From Actinomadura darangshiensis (GTDB taxonomy: Bacteria; Actinomycetota; Actinomycetes; Streptosporangiales; Streptosporangiaceae): DNA of 36,517 bases. The stretch is from NCBI RefSeq assembly GCF_004349235.1, contig NZ_SMKY01000063.1, forward strand, positions 1 through 36,517, written 5' to 3'. The notes below the pieces were generated by a model. The model saw only the letters and a program-made list of their open reading frames with translations. It ran no database searches and was not told the DNA's origin. Made by a program: the position numbers and the translations under genes. Every line of letters starts with the position of its first letter. Within the stretch, counting starts at the first letter, position 1. This document shows positions 8,405-16,332 of this stretch, one piece after another.

Positions 8405-9630
8405 TGAAGGCGGGCCCATCACAGGAGGACGTCCGGCGCCACAACCTCGGGACGCTGCTGCGCTTCGTGCACCTGCGCGGGCCCGCGTCCCGCGCGACGC
8501 TCGCCGAGTCGCTCGGCCTCAACCGCAGCACGATCATGGCGCTGACGACCGACCTCACCGCCGCCGGGCTCGTCCGCGAGGAGCTGCCGCGCGGCCCCGG
8601 CCGCCGCGCCGGGCGCCCCTCCCTCGTCGTGCGGCCCGAGTCCACCCGCGTGTACGTCCTCGCGTTCGAGGTCGGCGTCGACCGGTTCGCCGTCGCGCGC
8701 GTCGGGCTCGGCGGCGTCGTCCTGGACCGGCGCGAGGGCGTGCGCACCCGCGACTCCGACCCCGCCGAACTGCTCAGCGTGCTCGTCGCGGGCGCCCGCT
8801 CCCTCATCCGCAAGGCCGACGGCGACGCCGTCTGCGTCGGCGCCGCGGTCGGCTTCCCCGGCACCGTCCGGCGCGCCGACGACATGATCATGTTCGGGCC
8901 GAACCTGGACGTGGGCGATCTGCGGCTGGGTGACGCCCTGTCCCGCCGCCTCGGCCTCGGCATCCCCGTCTCGGTGTGCAACGACGCCAACCTCGGCGCC
9001 CTCGCCGAGCACGAGCGCGGCGCCGGGGTGAGCTGCGACAACCTCATCTACCTGCACGGCGACGTCGGCGTCGGCGGAGGCATCATCGCGCACGGCCGCC
9101 TGCTCGGCGGCGACGAGGGCTACGGCGGCGAGATCGGCCACATGATCATCAACCCGGGCGGCCGGCTCTGCGCCTGCGGCGCGAAGGGCTGCCTGGAGGC
9201 CGAGGTCGGCGAGCGCGCCCTGCTGCACCACGCCGGCCGCGAGGAGGACCCCGGCCAGGCCGGCCGCGACGCCGTCCGCGACATCGTCGTGTCCGCGGAC
9301 GCCGGCGACATCGTGTCCCGCGAGGCCCTGCACCGGGTCGGCTCCTGGCTCGGCCTCGGCGTCGCCAACCTCGTCAACGTCTTCAACCCCGGCATGATCG
9401 TCTTCGGCGGCACGCTCCGCGACATCTACCTCGGCGCCGCCGCCCCGATCCGCAGCGTCCTCGCGAACGGCGCCCTCGCCTCGTCCCGCGAGAAGGTCAA
9501 ACTCCGCACCGCCGCCCTCCGCGACGACACCACCCTCGTCGGCGCCGCCGAATTCGCCTTCGCCGAAGTCCTGGCCGACCCCGTCCAAGTGCTTGCACGG
9601 CTCCGAGCCCCCGAAGACACACCTGTCTAA
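8401..9630 (+). CDS. ROK-family transcriptional repressor (XylR-like)
   Basis: A 409-residue regulator that probably controls the operon it ends. The N-terminal winged helix-turn-helix (SRATLAESLGLNRSTIMALT, about 29-48) is followed by GRPS and a ROK sugar-kinase-like domain. ROK features are VCNDANLGAL (the Asp that binds sugar hydroxyls), a Gly-rich GDVGVGGGII loop, and GEIGHM followed by the zinc site CACGAKGCLE. The kinase-type DxGxT phosphate loop is not evident, as expected for a repressor. ATG 8401 overlaps the upstream stop in ATGATG, indicating translational coupling. Expected behaviour from the family: DNA release on sugar binding. The likely operators lie at 3869-4030 (inference). 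Confidence 0.92.
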   Translation: MMKAGPSQEDVRRHNLGTLLRFVHLRGPASRATLAESLGLNRSTIMALTTDLTAAGLVREELPRGPGRRAGRPSLVVRPESTRVYVLAFEVGVDRFAVARVGLGGVVLDRREGVRTRDSDPAELLSVLVAGARSLIRKADGDAVCVGAAVGFPGTVRRADDMIMFGPNLDVGDLRLGDALSRRLGLGIPVSVCNDANLGALAEHERGAGVSCDNLIYLHGDVGVGGGIIAHGRLLGGDEGYGGEIGHMIINPGGRLCACGAKGCLEAEVGERALLHHAGREEDPGQAGRDAVRDIVVSADAGDIVSREALHRVGSWLGLGVANLVNVFNPGMIVFGGTLRDIYLGAAAPIRSVLANGALASSREKVKLRTAALRDDTTLVGAAEFAFAEVLADPVQVLARLRAPEDTPV

Positions 9631-9650
9631 TTGCTTCTCTAATTGCTTCT
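9627..9650 (+). repeat. 12-bp tandem duplication across the repressor stop codon
   Basis: CTAATTGCTTCT occurs twice head to tail (9627-9638 and 9639-9650). The first copy contains the stop codon of the ROK gene. The unit is AT-rich against the background. Confidence 0.8.
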
Positions 9651-9717
9651 TTCTCCTCCTTCGGGCCCGGGGGCCCTTCATCGTCGAAAAAAGCGGTGCG
9701 ATCGCTGCATCGCTTCG

Positions 9718-9767
9718 GCTCGCCTGGCGGCTCGCTGCGCGATCAGGTTCTCGCAAGCTCGAACCTG
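9718..9767. repeat. GC-rich interspersed palindromic element, copy A
   Basis: GCTCGCCTGGCGGCTCGC at 9718-9735 is the exact reverse complement of 28116-28133. A 7-bp inverted repeat, CAGGTTC (9744-9750) and GAACCTG (9761-9767), adjoins it. It lies between the ROK gene and the convergent flavin reductase gene and seems non-coding, so it looks like a dispersed intergenic element. Confidence 0.55.
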
Positions 9768-9846
9768 CCTTCGGACGCGATCGCGATTCCTGAGGTTGTC
9801 GCGTGGTTGCGGCGCCGGCTGAGGTCGTTGCGAAATCTTGGTTGGG

Positions 9847-10353
9847 TCAGGTGAAGGTGCCGTAGGTGCTCCGGTAGAAGACCAGGGGGGTGCCGTCCTG
9901 GTGTTCGGCCAGGTCGTGGACGCGGGCGACGATTATCTTGTGGTCGCCGGCCAGGTGCTCCTGCTCTACCGTGCACTCGATCCAGGCGTGGGCGCCGTCG
10001 ATGATGGGGGTGCCGCCCGGGGACTCCGTCCAGCCGATGTTCGCGAACTTGTCGATGCCCTTGCGGGCCAGCTGTTCGGAGACGGCCAGTTGGGCTTCGC
10101 TGAGGATGTTGACGCAGAGTTTCCCTGCGGTCCGCAGCGCCGGCCAGGTGGTGCTGGTGTGGGCGACGCAGAAGGCCACCAAGGGCGGGTCCAGGGAGAC
10201 GGACGTGAAGGAGTTCGCGGCCAGGCCCGTGGGGCGGGCCGAGACCGGGTCGATCGCGGTGATGGCCACCACGCCCGTCGCGAACCTGCTCAGCACCGAG
10301 CGGAACCTGGTCGAGTCGATGCCGGTTGCCGAGCCGTTGGGCGATCCGCGCAT
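9847..10353 (-). CDS. Flavin reductase family protein
   Basis: A 168-residue FMN-binding flavin reductase-like protein, of the kind that supplies reduced flavin to a two-component monooxygenase or acts as an NAD(P)H:flavin oxidoreductase. Typical segments: FRSVLSRFATGVVAITA at the N-terminus, GLAANSFTSVSLDPPLVAFC (FMN phosphate binding), CVNILSEAQLAVSEQLA, then GDHKIIVARV and a C-terminal PLVFYRSTYGTF. The length fits the HpaC/ActVB group. ATG start at 10353. No monooxygenase partner is adjacent, so the electron acceptor is unknown. Confidence 0.9.
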   Translation of the reverse strand: MRGSPNGSATGIDSTRFRSVLSRFATGVVAITAIDPVSARPTGLAANSFTSVSLDPPLVAFCVAHTSTTWPALRTAGKLCVNILSEAQLAVSEQLARKGIDKFANIGWTESPGGTPIIDGAHAWIECTVEQEHLAGDHKIIVARVHDLAEHQDGTPLVFYRSTYGTFT

Positions 10354-10482
10354 GGGGGTCCGTTTCCTGCCGGGGATGCGTCGATGACCACTAAAGCCAC
10401 CGCTGGGGCATGCTGATTCCCCGGGCGGGTGATCTCAGCCGAAGGTCCCGGCCGGGTGTCGGTCCCCGGACCGAGGCGGGGA

Positions 10483-11688
10483 CTAGGGGCGCCGGGCCTC
10501 GGCGGGGGAGTGCAGGGGGATCGTGGTGTACGGGGTGATGTACGCGATCGCGGTCATGCCGTCCATGCTCAGGCGTCCGGCACCGGCCAGGTGGGCCTTG
10601 ACGCGGGCCGGGACGCGCGGGCCCTCGTGCAGCGCCGCCCAGGCGATCCAGCCGACCGTGATGACCGCCCAGTAGGACACGAGCCGGTAGACGCCGACGG
10701 CCGCGGCGGCGGGGGAGAGGGTGGCGCCGAAGGCGACCAGCGACGCGGCCATGCTGCCCTCGATGGCGCCGAGGCCGCCGGGCAGCAGCGGCAGCAGGCT
10801 GCCCGCCGCCTGGGCGGCGAAGTAGGCGAGGGCGACGCCGTTCGGGTCGACGTCGATGCCCACGGCGTGCGCCGCCGACAGCAGCGCCAGGATGTCGAAC
10901 ACCCAGTTCAGCAGGGCCAGCGCGATGAGCGCCGCCCAGTCGCGGCGGGACGGCCGCAGCAGGTCGCGGGCGCCGGCCAGCCGCTCGGCGTACGGGGCGA
11001 TCTTCGGGTGGGCGAGCGCGGCGCGGTGGGCGCGCCGCAGCGGCGCCGTCAGCAGGGCGCGCAGCGGGCGCCACCGCAGCGCGGGGACGAGCAGCACCGC
11101 CAGCAGCAGCGGGACGGCCAGCGCGAGCAGCGCGAACCCGCGGGCGTGCGGGTCGGCCAGCAGCGCCAGCAGCCCGACCAGGGAGTAGGCCGTGGTGGTG
11201 ATCACGCCGCCGGCGAGGATCACCGCAGTGGCCAGCTGCGCCGACGCCCCGCCGCGGCGGAACTGCCGGAACGTGTAGACGACGCTCACCGCCGGGCCGG
11301 CCGGCAGCGTCGTGGACAGCGCGTTGCCCGCGTAGGTGATCGCGAACGCGCGGCGCAGCGTCATCCGGAGGCCGCCGATGCGCAGGAGCCGGCGCTGGAG
11401 CCGGGCGAACGCGCCCATCGACCCCGCCACCGACAGGACGACCATCGTGAGCCAGCCGGGGTCGGCGTGCGAGGCGGCGCTCCAGATGGCGCCCAGGTCG
11501 GGCAGTTCGTCGCGGTAGAGCGGCAGCGCGGCGAGGGCCCCCAGGACCAGCGCCCACTGGACGATCAGGCCCGCCTTGCGCCGCCACCACGGACGCGGTG
11601 GCGCGTGCTCGTCGGGTTCGTCCCCGAGCGGGAACGGCGCTTCGGCTTCGGCCGGGGGGTGGGCCGGTGCCGCGACTGTCTCGTACAT
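10483..11688 (-). CDS. YbhN/UPF0104 family integral membrane protein
   Basis: A 401-residue multi-pass protein of the lysylphosphatidylglycerol synthase transmembrane/UPF0104 class. An acidic cytoplasmic N-terminus of about 45 residues precedes roughly eight helices. Family-like segments are FAITYAGNALSTTLPAGPAV, TFRQFRRGGAS, SLLPLLPGGLGAIEGSMAAS and YRLVSYWAVITVGWIAW. I chose ATG 11688, with GAGGTGA 7 nt upstream, over an in-frame TTG at 11706. The C-terminal tail after the last helix (about 55 residues) is soluble. Homologues are implicated in lipid or glycolipid handling, but no MprF-type catalytic domain is present, so the substrate is unknown. Confidence 0.85.
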   Translation of the reverse strand: MYETVAAPAHPPAEAEAPFPLGDEPDEHAPPRPWWRRKAGLIVQWALVLGALAALPLYRDELPDLGAIWSAASHADPGWLTMVVLSVAGSMGAFARLQRRLLRIGGLRMTLRRAFAITYAGNALSTTLPAGPAVSVVYTFRQFRRGGASAQLATAVILAGGVITTTAYSLVGLLALLADPHARGFALLALAVPLLLAVLLVPALRWRPLRALLTAPLRRAHRAALAHPKIAPYAERLAGARDLLRPSRRDWAALIALALLNWVFDILALLSAAHAVGIDVDPNGVALAYFAAQAAGSLLPLLPGGLGAIEGSMAASLVAFGATLSPAAAAVGVYRLVSYWAVITVGWIAWAALHEGPRVPARVKAHLAGAGRLSMDGMTAIAYITPYTTIPLHSPAEARRP

Positions 11689-12062
11689 GTCCCGGTCACC
11701 TCGCAAGCTCGCCCGTATTGCGCAACCTACGGCCCGCCTATGACATTCCCCCGGGTCCGGAAACGAACCGCAAAGTGACTTGTGCCACGTCCGTCGCGGG
11801 GGCGGCGATCAGCGGACCGAGCTGGGACCTTTCTCAGGCTCCGACAGGTGATCACCGGACGCCTGGCATCTCCCTTCCTGTCCTGTTCTGCCCGTTCTTG
11901 CAGAAAGGACGCCATGCCGGCCGCGGAAAGGACGATCGTGATCGGCCTCGTCGTCGGCCGTGCCGGGGAGTTCGGCGGCGGTCCTTGGCCGGTATCGGCG
12001 GCACGAGGCCGGGCCGGGGGAGTGCGCGGCGCCCGCACCGGGGGTGCGGGCGCCGCGCGGGC
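11689..12062. other. 374-bp gap between two - strand genes
   Basis: Apart from the terminator at 12024-12058 I see no feature I can support. The part next to 11689 should carry the promoter of the UPF0104 gene. Open frames here are short, Arg/Gly/Ala-rich and look like GC-driven noise. Confidence 0.5.
12024..12058 (-). terminator. Very strong hairpin terminator of small acidic-protein gene
   Basis: A perfect 16-bp GC stem (12024-12039 with 12043-12058) with a GGG loop starts 4 nt beyond the stop codon of the - strand gene at 12063. It is one of the longest perfect stems in the window. Confidence 0.8.
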
Positions 12063-12335
12063 TCAGGGTCTGCGGGTGGGGTTCACCGCGTCCTGCTCGG
12101 CGGGGTCGTTGGGCTCCGGCCAGCGCTCGTCCTCGCCCCGCCGGGCCGTCTGCTTCTCGTAGTCGGTGATCCCGACGCCGTCCGCGCTCTCCTCGGTCTC
12201 CTCGATGACGAGGTCCTCCGGCGGATCCTGCACGTACTGCTCGGTCAGGGCGATCTCCTCCTCCTGCTCGTCGTCGCCCATGTCGTCGATGTCCGCGCGG
12301 AAATCGCGATCCTCGCCGGGCTTGCGTTCCGTCAT
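12063..12335 (-). CDS. Small highly acidic hypothetical protein
   Basis: A 90-residue protein starting at ATG 12335, with GGAG 6 nt upstream; an in-frame ATG at 12347 has no site of its own. It is dominated by Asp and Glu (for example DDMGDDEQEEEIAL and IEETEES), has no membrane segment and is probably largely disordered. The C-terminus ends NPTRRP. I recognise no family. A strong terminator directly downstream supports a real, independently expressed gene. Confidence 0.65.
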   Translation of the reverse strand: MTERKPGEDRDFRADIDDMGDDEQEEEIALTEQYVQDPPEDLVIEETEESADGVGITDYEKQTARRGEDERWPEPNDPAEQDAVNPTRRP

Positions 12336-12393
12336 GGCCCTCTCCATCGGCTCGGTTTCGCTGATCGGACCGGTATCCCCGCTGACCCGCGCG

Positions 12394-13938
12394 CTATGCG
12401 CGGTCGCGGACCGCGACCAGGCCGCCGATGACGCCCACGTAGGCGGTGCCGTCCGGGCCGAGGGTGATGGGCGCCCAGTTGTTGTCGAACCACTTGCCCG
12501 TGCCGGTGAGCACCTTGTAGACGGTCCGGCCCGTGTGGACGTCCACCGCCGTCAGGTACCAGGCGTCGATGAGGTCCTTGCGCGGCTCTTTCGTGTAGAG
12601 GTAAAGGAGCCCGGCCGGCACCGAGACCTTGGCGACCGTGGACGGTGAGCGCTCCTTGCTCGTCCAGGCCGTCTCGCAACCCTTTCCGCCCGGCCGCACG
12701 TCCACGCGACTCACTCCGCCCACCGACGACCCTCCCGGCGGAAGCTCGAAGAAGTTGCGGTAGCCGTAGTTGTTCTCGACGAACAGGCTGTTCCCGTAGC
12801 CGATGAGCGAGTTGTCCGTCGCGCTGGCCCTGCTGCCGAACACGGGGATCTGGCAGACGAGTGCGCCGTCTTCCCTGCGCCGGACGACCACGTGCATCCG
12901 GTCGTCGGCGTTGTCGGTGATGGCCACGTATCCGTCGCCGAAGAACGTGGGCGTCGTCCCGGAGCCCTGGTCGATCTGGCCGGGCTTGCGCCCGCTGCCC
13001 CGGTCGTACGGCTGGCGCCAGACGACCTGCGGCGTGCCGCTCGCGTCCGCGCGCATCTGGTAGAGCGCGTGGTCGGAGACGATCGAGACACCGTTCCCGG
13101 CCGCCGCGAACGAGTTCTGGATGCTCTCACCGGAGAGCCGCGTCGTCCGGACGGTCCCGGACTCGGGGTCCACCGTGCCGACCACGCCGTTCCGCGTGAT
13201 CCACCAGATGAGGCCGCCCCAGTCGGGCCCGACCGCGGTGATGGGGTCGCAGTCGCCCTTCGGCCACGGGTTCGTCCAGGTCGCGCAGTCGTGGGGGAGG
13301 TACCCGCCGAGGTCCCAGTCGTCGGTGGCCTTGAAGCGCCACTTGCCGTCCGGCCCCTTCTCGTGCGCGAACCGGCGCAGGTGGAAGTCGGAGTCGGCCA
13401 GGACGGCCCGGTCCTGCGGATCCAGGTAGTAGTACGCGCCGCCCGAGGTGTCGGTGAGCACCTTGTCGAAGCTCAGCGAGAACACCGCCTGGACGGTGGA
13501 CGCCCTGGGCGGCAGGTCGTACGTCGCCAGGTCCTTCAGCGTCTTCGGGTCGATGAGGCGCAGGACGAAGGTCGTTCCGCGCGTGCACTGCGCGACGATC
13601 AAGCCCGTGCCGCGGGCGAACGTCACCGTGGAGCACAGTCCCGGGAGTCCGCCGCCCTTGGCCTCGTTCAGCACCTCTGGATCGCGGCCGAGCGGCCCGG
13701 GGAACGGGTACGTGTCGGACGCGTAGCTGTCGGCGTGCATGGACGACGTCCCCACCGGCCCCTGGTGCGGGTTGGCCGGGACGGGCCGTCCGGCAAGGGG
13801 CTCCGGCGTGGCCGGACCGCCGATGTAGGCGGGGACGAAGCCCTTTCCGGGCCCGTCGGGGATCGGATCCGCCGCCGCCGGGACGGCGACGCCCAGCAGG
13901 GCGACGGAGAGGAGGGCGGCGAGCACGGGTCTGCGCAT
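12394..13938 (-). CDS. Secreted beta-propeller-like protein, unknown function
   Basis: A 514-residue protein with a clear Sec signal peptide (MRRPVLAALLSVALLGVAVPAAA, cleavage near residue 23). The mature part has repeated strand-turn-strand units resembling PQQ/WD-type blades, such as DPKTLKDLATYDLP, GTVDPESGTVRTTRL, FFGDGYVAITDNADD, VDVHTGRTVYKVLTG and GPDGTAYVGVIGGLVAV. Several conserved-looking Cys residues (CSTVTFARG, AQCTRG, HDCATW, KGDCDP, LVCQI, GKGCET) could form disulfides. There is no catalytic signature and no lipobox. ATG 13938 begins the signal peptide. An exported binding or structural role is plausible, and I assign no enzyme activity. The gene is transcribed divergently from the HAD gene. 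Confidence 0.8.
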   Translation of the reverse strand: MRRPVLAALLSVALLGVAVPAAADPIPDGPGKGFVPAYIGGPATPEPLAGRPVPANPHQGPVGTSSMHADSYASDTYPFPGPLGRDPEVLNEAKGGGLPGLCSTVTFARGTGLIVAQCTRGTTFVLRLIDPKTLKDLATYDLPPRASTVQAVFSLSFDKVLTDTSGGAYYYLDPQDRAVLADSDFHLRRFAHEKGPDGKWRFKATDDWDLGGYLPHDCATWTNPWPKGDCDPITAVGPDWGGLIWWITRNGVVGTVDPESGTVRTTRLSGESIQNSFAAAGNGVSIVSDHALYQMRADASGTPQVVWRQPYDRGSGRKPGQIDQGSGTTPTFFGDGYVAITDNADDRMHVVVRRREDGALVCQIPVFGSRASATDNSLIGYGNSLFVENNYGYRNFFELPPGGSSVGGVSRVDVRPGGKGCETAWTSKERSPSTVAKVSVPAGLLYLYTKEPRKDLIDAWYLTAVDVHTGRTVYKVLTGTGKWFDNNWAPITLGPDGTAYVGVIGGLVAVRDRA

Positions 13939-14017
13939 GGAGGCTCCTAGACGGGACGTCGGCGGCCCGGTCGCGCCCTCCGGACAAAAAGATGATCGTG
14001 CAATGAGCCCGAATGGT

Positions 14018-14023
14018 TACGAT
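14018..14023 (+). promoter_or_regulatory. Candidate -10 element of a leaderless HAD transcript
   Basis: TACGAT fits the actinobacterial TANNNT -10 consensus and ends 7 nt before ATG 14031, so transcription would begin at or next to the A of the start codon. No good -35 or Shine-Dalgarno site is visible. Confidence 0.4.
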
Positions 14024-14030
14024 CCGGGGC

Positions 14031-14732
14031 ATGGGCGTACAAGCTGTGATCTTCGACTGGGGCGGCACGCTGACCCCGTGGCACGACCTCGAACCGGCCG
14101 ACATCTGGCGCACCATCTGCTCCCCCCACCTCCCCGCGGACACCGTCGAGAAGGCCGTCTCCGCCCTCGTCGCGGCCGAGGGCGAGCTGTGGCGCCGGGG
14201 CAGCGAGGAGCACCGCAGCGCCACGCTCGCCGAGGCGTTCGCGATGGCCGGGGTGCGGCCCACCGACGCGCTCCTCGCCGCCCACTTCGAGACCTGGACC
14301 CCGCACACCCACACCGACCCCGCCGTCCCCGGCCTGTTCGGCGCCCTCCGCGAGCGCGGCATCAAGATCGGCGTCCTGTCCAACACCATCTGGACCCGGG
14401 CCTGGCACGAGCGCGTCTTCGCCCGCGACGACGTCCTCGGCATGCTCGACGGCGCCGTCTACTCCAGCGAGATCCCCTGGACGAAGCCGCACGCGGAGGC
14501 GTTCCGCGCCGCCATGGACGCGGTCGGCGCCACCGACCCGGCCTCCTGCGTCTTCGTCGGCGACCGTCCCTACGACGACATCCACGGAGCCAAGGCCGCC
14601 GGTCTGCGGGCCGTCCAGATCCGGCACCAGACGACCCACGCCTTCGAGCGTCCCGGCCTCACACCTCCGGATGCCCTGATCCACAGCCTCGACGAACTGC
14701 TCCCGCACGTGGAGCGGTGGTGTTCACCCTAG
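14031..14732 (+). CDS. HAD-superfamily hydrolase
   Basis: A 233-residue probable phosphatase-type HAD hydrolase. Motif I is VIFDWGGTLTP at the N-terminus, where the nucleophile Asp is kept but the usual second Asp (DxD) is Gly. Motif II is IGVLSNT, motif III the Lys in IPWTKPHAEAF and motif IV VGDRPYDDIHGAKAAG. An alpha-helical cap lies between motifs I and II. Loss of the second Asp is seen in some HAD subfamilies and can mean a changed reaction. ATG 14031 is favoured because the motif begins right after it, although ATG 14013 is in frame. The stop codon overlaps that of the convergent methyltransferase gene. Confidence 0.88.
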   Translation: MGVQAVIFDWGGTLTPWHDLEPADIWRTICSPHLPADTVEKAVSALVAAEGELWRRGSEEHRSATLAEAFAMAGVRPTDALLAAHFETWTPHTHTDPAVPGLFGALRERGIKIGVLSNTIWTRAWHERVFARDDVLGMLDGAVYSSEIPWTKPHAEAFRAAMDAVGATDPASCVFVGDRPYDDIHGAKAAGLRAVQIRHQTTHAFERPGLTPPDALIHSLDELLPHVERWCSP

Positions 14733-15787
14733 GGTTTGGCGGCGACTACGAGGTCTCGGGAGATGGCCTGGTCGACGCGGTGGCGGAAGCCGCGGTAGGC
14801 GTCGGAGTCCTGGACGTGCAGGCCGCTGGAGGCGAGGATCTCGGCGAGTTGCTCGCGGCGGCCGACGAAGGTGTTCCAGGAGATGCCGATGGCGCCGCCG
14901 GGGCGCAGCAGGCGCGTCCATTCGGGCACTGCGGCCGTGAGCAGCTCGACCGGGCTGCGCGACAGCTGCGGTCTGCCCTTGCGGCCGGGCTGCGCGCCCT
15001 TGGAACGGCTGCCGTGCTGCACGCCGTACGGGGCGTCCGTCACGATCAGGTCGAACGAGCCGGGCCGGAAGAACTTGCCGGCCCCTAGGGAGTCGGCGTT
15101 CACGACGGTGATCTCCATCGTCTCGCCGCTCTTGTACCGCTCCTTGGACGCGCCGAGCGTCACATGGAGCCGCCGCCCGAGGACGGCCTTCTCCCGCCGC
15201 ACGTTGGCGACCTCGGCCTGGTGCTTGACCCGGTTGTTCTTCAGCCAGGTCTTGATGAAGGCGGCGTAGGCGTCGAAGTCCTTGCCGTCGATGTCGATCC
15301 CGGCGGTGTCCAGTCCGTACATCACGGCCTGGTTGAGGGTGGTCCCCCGTCCGCACATGGGGTCGAGCACGCGGGGGCGGCCCGTCACCAGGTCCATGGG
15401 GGAGTCGGTCGCCATGGCCGTGACGTTCAGCAGCAGCTTGGTGAAGTACTCGTTGGTCTTGCCCGAGTACTTCTGGATGGTGAGCAGGTCGCTGCCGAAC
15501 AGGTCGAGAGGCTGGAGCGGCACCGGACGGAGCAGTTCGCCCTCGATCTGGAACAGCGCGTAGAGCGACGACAGGTTCGACAGGAGCCGGACGTCCTGTT
15601 CCGTCAGCTCATCGGCGGTGAACGTCACGTACGGGACGCCGCCTATCGCGGTCTCCTCGACGTCGCGCACACGCCCGCCCAGGGCTCGTTCGCTGAACAC
15701 CGTCAGCTCCGCCTTCACGAGGTCGGCGGCGGCCTGTGCATAGACCCGGTTGTGCGATGGGGAGACGAGAAGGCCGTACGCGGTCAT
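14729..15787 (-). CDS. TRM11-like RNA/DNA methyltransferase
   Basis: A 352-residue SAM-dependent methyltransferase of the UPF0020/TRM11 class, probably acting on RNA. The N-terminal part (1-130) would be a substrate-binding region. The Rossmann domain shows motif I DPMCGRGTTLNQAV near residue 142, an acidic motif II in AGIDIDGKDFDAY, and motif IV TDAPYGVQH (the DPPY-type catalytic loop) near 247. RLLRPGGAIGISWNTFV is the later strand. ATG 15787 is chosen because the family-like start MTAYGLLVSPSHNRVYAQA follows it and AAGG lies upstream; the open frame further upstream is low-complexity. The target base and RNA are unknown. Convergent with the HAD gene. Confidence 0.87.
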   Translation of the reverse strand: MTAYGLLVSPSHNRVYAQAAADLVKAELTVFSERALGGRVRDVEETAIGGVPYVTFTADELTEQDVRLLSNLSSLYALFQIEGELLRPVPLQPLDLFGSDLLTIQKYSGKTNEYFTKLLLNVTAMATDSPMDLVTGRPRVLDPMCGRGTTLNQAVMYGLDTAGIDIDGKDFDAYAAFIKTWLKNNRVKHQAEVANVRREKAVLGRRLHVTLGASKERYKSGETMEITVVNADSLGAGKFFRPGSFDLIVTDAPYGVQHGSRSKGAQPGRKGRPQLSRSPVELLTAAVPEWTRLLRPGGAIGISWNTFVGRREQLAEILASSGLHVQDSDAYRGFRHRVDQAISRDLVVAAKP

Positions 15788-15854
15788 CTGGTGGACCTTA
15801 CTGGACGTCAAGGGCGGAGGGCCGCCGGAACGGTCTCGTGCCGGCGGCCTCCGC

Positions 15855-15874
15855 ACGGCCCTTGGGCGGGCCGT
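15855..15874 (-). terminator. Candidate hairpin downstream of coiled-coil gene
   Basis: Inverted repeat ACGGCCC (15855-15861) and GGGCCGT (15868-15874), loop TTGGGC, lies 10 nt past the stop of the - strand gene at 15885. A second 9-bp inverted repeat (15820-15828 with 15841-15849) follows. There is no T-tract. Confidence 0.4.
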
Positions 15875-15884
15875 TCCTCCCGGG

Positions 15885-16250
15885 TCAGGCGGCTCGCGCG
15901 GAGTGCTCTCGCTTCTTGCCCGTCTCGGACGCGGTGCCGGGGGCGCGCGAGGCGGCGGGCAGTGCCCGGGTCTCCCTGGCGGGCGGCAGTTCCGGAGTGG
16001 CCCGCTCAAGGGCCGGGCCTTCGAGGGCCGGCAGATCCGGCAGGTGCCGCGCGGCGGCGTCGAGCAGTTCGTGGACGCGGCTCTTGAGGCTGGCCAGGTC
16101 GGCGCGCGCCACGTCGGCCTGCGCCTGGGCCCGGCGCGCCTGGCGCCGCGCCGCGTCGCGCTCGGCCGCGAGCCGGTTCAGCTGGTCGTGGTAGGCGGCC
16201 CGCAGCTCGTCCAGGGCGCTCGTCCCGCCCGTCTGCGGAGTCGTGGTCAC
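15885..16250 (-). CDS. Small coiled-coil hypothetical protein
   Basis: A 121-residue protein. Residues 12-70 form a long charged helix rich in Ala, Arg, Glu and Gln (LDELRAAYHDQLNRLAAERD, then RRQARRAQAQADVARADL) with coiled-coil heptad character. It is followed by LPDLPALEGP and a Pro/Ala/Glu-rich disordered tail. GTG start at 16250 with GGGAG 7 nt upstream. No family recognised. It lies upstream of the methyltransferase gene on the same strand. Confidence 0.65.
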   Translation of the reverse strand: MTTTPQTGGTSALDELRAAYHDQLNRLAAERDAARRQARRAQAQADVARADLASLKSRVHELLDAAARHLPDLPALEGPALERATPELPPARETRALPAASRAPGTASETGKKREHSARAA

Positions 16251-16332
16251 GTGTGGGCTCCCTCCCCCCGGGTCGTCCCGGTAAAAGGACTAACGGCATT
16301 TATCGGGCACTTCGTTCCCGTCGTGCGGAAGA

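Noticed and set aside
9658..9680. GGGCCC-rich palindrome after the ROK gene as a terminator
   Set aside because: The loop would be only about two bases and there is no T-tract, so I do not call it.
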